Shown here piece by piece: positions 59,990 to 64,000 of a DNA stretch of 64,000 nucleotides (positions are counted from its first letter, which is position 1; every line of letters starts with the position of its first letter). The position numbers and the translations under genes are program-made. The notes under the pieces were generated by a model that was given only the letters and a program-made list of their open reading frames with translations, made no database searches and had not been told where the DNA came from. The stretch is taken from NCBI GenBank assembly GCA_024234365.1, contig JACKOK010000004.1:186001-250000 (forward strand), given 5' to 3'. This DNA is from Pseudomonadales bacterium (GTDB lineage: Bacteria; Pseudomonadota; Gammaproteobacteria; Pseudomonadales; Pseudohongiellaceae).

Positions 59990-60919
59990 TCAGATTCCCG
60001 ATCTCAACAAGGGCGCAGGCGGCACACTCACGCCCTGACGCAGGTATTCCACCTGTTCCAGCAGGCCGGGTTCCTCATCCGCGGAAAACTCTTCCTCTAC
60101 CGGCGCCTGTGCAACTGACGCCGTGCGTGGATTGATCGGTTTGACCACGGGTTCGGGAGCCGCCTCAAAACTCTCCTGTTTCTCATTGCCCAGTTCACCG
60201 GTCAGCATCTGCTCCACCATAGCGGCGAAACGATGTTCCACGGTGTAATCCACCAGGCTCTGTTCGGTCTCCACCCGGCACCCGCCCTTTGCCACGCTGT
60301 CATCAGGCAACACGCGCCAGGCATCTCCCGCACGCTCCTGCGCTTCACGCAGCAGAGCCACATCGGCGGGGTGCACAAAAATGCGGACATTGTCACGACT
60401 GGGTGGCAGTGCCGCCAGTGCCTTGCGCACCACATACAATATATGGCTGGTGTCGATCTGCAGCTCTCGATCCACAACGGTACGCGCTACTGCAACAACC
60501 AGGTTCAACAGAGCCTGCTCCAGCATATAGTCCTGATCATTCATGGCGTGCGTCAGGCTTTTCAGCACTTCGTCCACTTCCGCCATCCTGGCATCGACCT
60601 GTTTCTGGGCCTGTTGCAACCCCTGTTGCAGTCCTTGTTGCATGCCCTTTTCATGCCCTTCCTGCTGCCCCTGCTGCAGGCCTTCCCGGCGCCCCTCGGC
60701 AACGCCTTCGAGACGGCCCTTGGCCAGCCCTTCTTCAAAACCGGCTGCCAGTTGCTGTTCCTGCGTACGCGGCGCGGCAGGACGGCGCTCTTCTCGCGCC
60801 TGCGCCTGTACCAGGTGCCCCGCCTTATCAATCAAAGGCGGCAACCATGCGTGCACAGTCGCCGCTTCCAGCTCTGCGCTGCTCACACGGCCTGCGCCGT
60901 CAAACGGATGTCGTTCCAC
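59990..60919 (-). CDS. fliH: Flagellar export regulator FliH
   Basis: Stator-like partner of FliI. 309 residues, GTG start after GAGGGG. It carries the GxxxG-type Gly repeat track typical of FliH (GLAKGRLEGVAEGRREGLQQ, then GQQEGHEKGMQQGLQQGLQQ) and a C-terminal domain (IFVHPADVALLREAQERAGD, GGCRVETEQSLVDYTVEHRF). A further acidic tail of about 80 residues is longer than in E. coli FliH. Confidence 0.93.
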   Translation of the reverse strand: MERHPFDGAGRVSSAELEAATVHAWLPPLIDKAGHLVQAQAREERRPAAPRTQEQQLAAGFEEGLAKGRLEGVAEGRREGLQQGQQEGHEKGMQQGLQQGLQQAQKQVDARMAEVDEVLKSLTHAMNDQDYMLEQALLNLVVAVARTVVDRELQIDTSHILYVVRKALAALPPSRDNVRIFVHPADVALLREAQERAGDAWRVLPDDSVAKGGCRVETEQSLVDYTVEHRFAAMVEQMLTGELGNEKQESFEAAPEPVVKPINPRTASVAQAPVEEEFSADEEPGLLEQVEYLRQGVSVPPAPLLRSGI

Positions 60920-60983
60920 TGCCTGTTACCCCTCGTTATCGGGCCATGCCCTTGTGTTCAGTTCGCCGTCACAACGCGACAGA

Positions 60984-62018
60984 TCAGATCATGTCGTCGC
61001 CGCCGCCCCCCAGTTGAATTTCGCCGGCATCGGACATGCGCCGTGCGATCACCAGAATCTCTTTCTGTGCCGACTCCACTTCGCTGACGCGCACCGGACC
61101 CTTGGCCTCGAGATCGTCGCGCAGCAGCTCCGCCGCACGCTTGGACATATTGGAAAAGATCTTTTCCTTGAGGTAATCGTCGGCGCCCTTGAGGGCCAGA
61201 ATGAGTACCTCGGAGGAGACCTCCCGCAACAAAGCCTGAATACCGCGATCATCCACCTCGCGCAGATTGTCGAAAACAAACATCAGGTCCTGAATGCGAA
61301 CTCCGAGCTCCTCGTCCGTTGCCTTGATGGCTTCCATCAACTCTGCCTCGATTGTCTTGTCCAGGCTGTTCATGATGTCGGCGGCAAGCTTGGTACCGGC
61401 AATCGAGGTGGTCGGTTTGCTGGTTTTACCGGAGAACTGTTTCTCCAGTACCACATTGAGTTCCTTCAGCGCGTCGGGTTGCACACTTTCCAGCGTGGCG
61501 AGACGCATCACCACGTCCACCCGCTCCGTATCAGGAAACTGCGCCAGAATGCTGGCGGCCTGGTCCGGTTCGAGATGGCTGAGCACCACGGCCTGAATCT
61601 GCGGGTGTTCGTTGCGGATGGCATCGGCAACGGAGCGCGCATCCATCCACTTCAGGCTGTGAATGCCGCTGGCACTGTCTGCCGTCAGAATGCGGTCCAT
61701 GAGCCCCCGTGCACGGGTTTCCCCCAGGGCTTCCGTGAGCATATTGCGAATGAAATTGTCCGAGCCCGTGCCCAGGCTGGATTGGCCACTGCAGTCCGCA
61801 ATGAACTGGGACAGTACCTGTTCAACGCTCTCCTGGCTGATCTGTCGCAGGCCGGACATCGCGCTGCCCACCTTCTGTACTTCCTTGGGCCCCATCTGCT
61901 TGAGAATCTCGGCCGCATCCTTTTCCCCCATGCTCATGAGCAGAATGGCGGCGCGGTCCACGGCTGAAAATGTCCGGTTGCTACCGGGAGAAGGCAAAGC
62001 ATTATCGTCAGGCATCAT
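60984..62018 (-). CDS. fliG: Flagellar motor switch protein FliG
   Basis: Torque-generating ring protein between FliF and FliM. 344 residues from ATG 62016-62018 (GGA six bases upstream). Segments: VDRAAILLMSMGEKDAAEIL, NEHPQIQAVVLSHLEPDQAA, the EHPQ motif, and the C-terminal charged torque helix (RGIQALLREVSSEVLILALK, MSKRAAELLRDDLEAKGPVR). It overlaps fliF by 11 bases. Confidence 0.97.
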   Translation of the reverse strand: MMPDDNALPSPGSNRTFSAVDRAAILLMSMGEKDAAEILKQMGPKEVQKVGSAMSGLRQISQESVEQVLSQFIADCSGQSSLGTGSDNFIRNMLTEALGETRARGLMDRILTADSASGIHSLKWMDARSVADAIRNEHPQIQAVVLSHLEPDQAASILAQFPDTERVDVVMRLATLESVQPDALKELNVVLEKQFSGKTSKPTTSIAGTKLAADIMNSLDKTIEAELMEAIKATDEELGVRIQDLMFVFDNLREVDDRGIQALLREVSSEVLILALKGADDYLKEKIFSNMSKRAAELLRDDLEAKGPVRVSEVESAQKEILVIARRMSDAGEIQLGGGGDDMI

Positions 62019-63699
62019 CACTTATCCATTGTTTTACGACTTGGGCGACCCGGGCAGGGTCCTCGGCAATCAGCCCCTTGATGGCATTGAGCTGACGCTC
62101 ATAACCATCGGTGGGGCCGGGCAACACCAGATCATCACCACCGGAGAGCGTGACCTTGTCGCCCTTGATATCGAGATCGGCATAATCCCCCTGCGCCGCA
62201 GCACCAGCCAGATCTTTGCCGGCACCGGCGCTTGCGCTGAGGTTGCGTAGCGCCGGGCGCAGCACGGCAAAGACAAGCAACAGCACCAGACCGAGCGCCG
62301 CCGTTTGTTTCAGGCCACTGAGCAGCCAGCTTTGCTGCCAGAAGGGCTGTGAATCCACTTCCTCGAAACTCACGGGAGCAAAACGGTTGTTGATCACTGT
62401 CACGCTGTCTCCACGGGCCTCGTTGTAACCGACCACATCACGCACCAGCGCGGTGATGCGGGTAATTTCATCTTCTGTCCACGGTTCCGAGGTGGCGCTG
62501 CCATCCACGGCAGCGCTGGCCAGTGGCTTGTCATCCAGCACCACGGCCACACTCAGACGCCGGACACTCACCGGATCACCTGCGGTATAGCTCACGGTAC
62601 GATCCAGCTCGAAATTGCGTGTGGATTGCTGACGGGAATTGCCATTGCTCGCGACTGCCGCTGCATCGCCCGTCTGTGCCGCCACGCTCTGCAGCGTGCC
62701 ATCCACCGGAGGCTGATTACTGAGGGCACCCGGCACCCCTCCAGCGCTGCCATCGCTGCCCTCAGCGCGATTCTCCGCCAGGGACTGCTCGCTGCGCAGA
62801 ACCCCCTCCGGGCTGAAAATCTCGGCGGCCTGATCGGTGCGGGTGAAATCGATGTCCGCACTGATCTCGGCACTGAAACGGCCCGCACCGACAATCGGCT
62901 GCAGCATACGATTGAGGCGTTCCACCAGGGTGTCTTCGTAACGGCGGGCGTAGTCAAACTGTTGCCCGGCAACGGCGAGACTACTGGTATTGTCCTTGCG
63001 CGAGAGCAGATTGCCACGCTGATCCACGATGGTGACGCGATCCGGCGTCAGCTCCGGCACGCTGGAGGCAACCAGATTGGCAATGGCGTCCACCTGGGTG
63101 TCCGTCAGTTCACTGCCCGCCTGCAGCGTTAAAAATACCGAGGCACTCGGGTTGCGGGCATTGCGTACAAAGACCGAACGTTCCGGTGTTGCCAGATGCA
63201 CGCGGGCAGACTGCACATTACGAAACCCCATGATGGTGCGCTGCAGTTCGCCTTCCTGGCTGCGGCGGTAACGATTGGCCTCCATGAACTGGCTGGTACC
63301 CAGCCCCTGATCCACGTCCAGGGATTCGTAGCCATATCCGGTCTCGCGACTGATACCAGCGGCGGCCACCTGCAGACGCAGTTCCGCCACCTGCTCTGAA
63401 GGCACCAGAATCACACCTGTCGAGGGTTCGATACGAAAATTCAGATTGTGCTGTTCCAGCACCTCTACCAGCGCGGACATATCGTAGCCGTTCATATCGG
63501 CATACAGCGGCTGATAATTCTCCCCACGCGACCACAGCACTACCGCAAAGCCCACGGCAACACTGGCCGCGAGCCCTGTCATCAAACCCAGTTGCCGCAG
63601 AAAATCCAGCCGCATGAATCCTGCGAGGAAATTGCTGCTTCGGCTAGCGACCCCGTCACCGCCTGCAGCAGGGAGATTGTTTGCTGTTGCTTCCGCCAT
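62008..63699 (-). CDS. fliF: Flagellar MS-ring protein FliF
   Basis: Builds the MS ring in the inner membrane. 563 residues: N-terminal membrane helix (LGLMTGLAASVAVGFAVVLW), ring-building motif domains (NYQPLYADMNGYDMSALVEV, SQFMEANRYRRSQEGELQRT), a second helix near 470, and a cytosolic FliG-binding tail (RVAQVVKQWISDDA). It starts 40 bases after fliE. Confidence 0.97.
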   Translation of the reverse strand: MAEATANNLPAAGGDGVASRSSNFLAGFMRLDFLRQLGLMTGLAASVAVGFAVVLWSRGENYQPLYADMNGYDMSALVEVLEQHNLNFRIEPSTGVILVPSEQVAELRLQVAAAGISRETGYGYESLDVDQGLGTSQFMEANRYRRSQEGELQRTIMGFRNVQSARVHLATPERSVFVRNARNPSASVFLTLQAGSELTDTQVDAIANLVASSVPELTPDRVTIVDQRGNLLSRKDNTSSLAVAGQQFDYARRYEDTLVERLNRMLQPIVGAGRFSAEISADIDFTRTDQAAEIFSPEGVLRSEQSLAENRAEGSDGSAGGVPGALSNQPPVDGTLQSVAAQTGDAAAVASNGNSRQQSTRNFELDRTVSYTAGDPVSVRRLSVAVVLDDKPLASAAVDGSATSEPWTEDEITRITALVRDVVGYNEARGDSVTVINNRFAPVSFEEVDSQPFWQQSWLLSGLKQTAALGLVLLLVFAVLRPALRNLSASAGAGKDLAGAAAQGDYADLDIKGDKVTLSGGDDLVLPGPTDGYERQLNAIKGLIAEDPARVAQVVKQWISDDA

Positions 63700-63739
63700 G
63701 ATGAACCTGTCTGTTCAGTTGTCTGGTGTTCACGCCCGT

Positions 63740-64000
63740 TTACAGGGGCATATTCATAATGTCCTGATAGGCGCTGACCAGGCGGTTGCGCACCTGGGTC
63801 ATGGCTTCGAAGGACACACTGGCTTTCTGCATCTGTATCATCACCTGGGTAATATCCACACCGGGCTCCCCCATCTCATAGGCCGTTTGCAGGGCTGCCG
63901 ATTTTTCCTGGGTCTCGTTGACTGAATCCACCGCCTGCTGGAGCAGATCGGCAAAACTGCTCTTGTCCGTGGCCGTGCCTGCGTTGACCAGATCGGCGCG
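63740..64000 (-). CDS. fliE: Flagellar hook-basal body protein FliE, 5' end outside window
   Basis: Rod-MS ring adaptor. 86 C-terminal codons are present: RADLVNAGTATDKSSFADLL through VMIQMQKASVSFEAMTQVRN to the end AYQDIMNMPL, typical of FliE. The frame is open to base 64000, so about 25 N-terminal residues and the operon promoter lie outside. Confidence 0.94.
   Translation of the reverse strand, partial: RADLVNAGTATDKSSFADLLQQAVDSVNETQEKSAALQTAYEMGEPGVDITQVMIQMQKASVSFEAMTQVRNRLVSAYQDIMNMPL

Overview
The window is a stretch of chromosome from a free-living, flagellated gammaproteobacterium. By eye the GC content is moderately high. Gene order is Pseudomonas/Oceanospirillales-like: pheS-rplT-rpmI-infC-thrS, uvrB next to a wbpM/wbpL pair, gyrA-pheA-tyrA-cmk-rpsA-ihfB, a divergent mtaD-ubiG-mupP-yciK block, and one long flagellar run (fliE to fliA) ending beside a DUF2802 gene and the cytochrome c maturation (ccm) operon. 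No phage, integrase, transposase or CRISPR array is visible. Genus and species cannot be fixed from the sequence alone.

Layout. 1-4.1 kb: translation genes, all minus strand. 4.2-6.7 kb: tRNA-Val, uvrB and tRNA-Asn. 6.8-12.4 kb: a periplasmic cyclophilin, the two membrane sugar genes that bracket O-antigen loci in Pseudomonas (here with no O-antigen genes between them and ihfB), comEA, pyrF, lapA and ihfB. 12.5-19.3 kb: rpsA, a TyrA-Cmk fusion, a PheA lacking its chorismate mutase domain, and gyrA. 19.7-25.4 kb (plus strand): SAH/MTA deaminase, ubiG, a MupP-type phosphatase, a YciK-type SDR, and a tandem GGDEF pair behind a sigma-54-like promoter. 25.4-32.7 kb: rluB-scpB-scpA-trpS, yciO, yciI, and hemD-xth-cyclophilin. 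32.8-36.4 kb: two tiny reading frames, moaB, moaA and an AlkK-type acyl-CoA ligase. 36.9-44.3 kb: ccmABCDEFG(dsbE)HI. 44.4-64 kb: DUF2802, fliA, fleN, flhF, flhA, then flhB-fliRQPONMLKJIHGFE.

How the genes work together. The last 20 kb encode the flagellar export gate (FlhAB, FliPQR, FliO), export ATPase complex (FliHIJ), MS ring and switch (FliF, G, M, N), hook-length control (FliK) and polar-placement/sigma regulators (FlhF, FleN, FliA). Sigma-54-like promoters precede fliL and flhA. The ccm operon supplies holocytochromes c for respiration.

Most unusual signals. (1) Four fold-back repeats, in two inverted pairs (36.5-36.8 kb and 50.2-50.6 kb), share a conserved core but have copy-specific, self-complementary outer arms; their inner hairpins display GGA loops closely matching the CsrA/RsmA binding consensus. 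(2) A TyrA-Cmk fusion that omits AroA, within a gyrA-rpsA block that also lacks serC, hisC and the chorismate mutase domain. (3) A degenerate GGDEF protein that keeps its RxxD I-site next to an intact paralogue. (4) Single-base frame disruptions in infC and rpsA, both normally essential, which are more likely sequence errors than real lesions.
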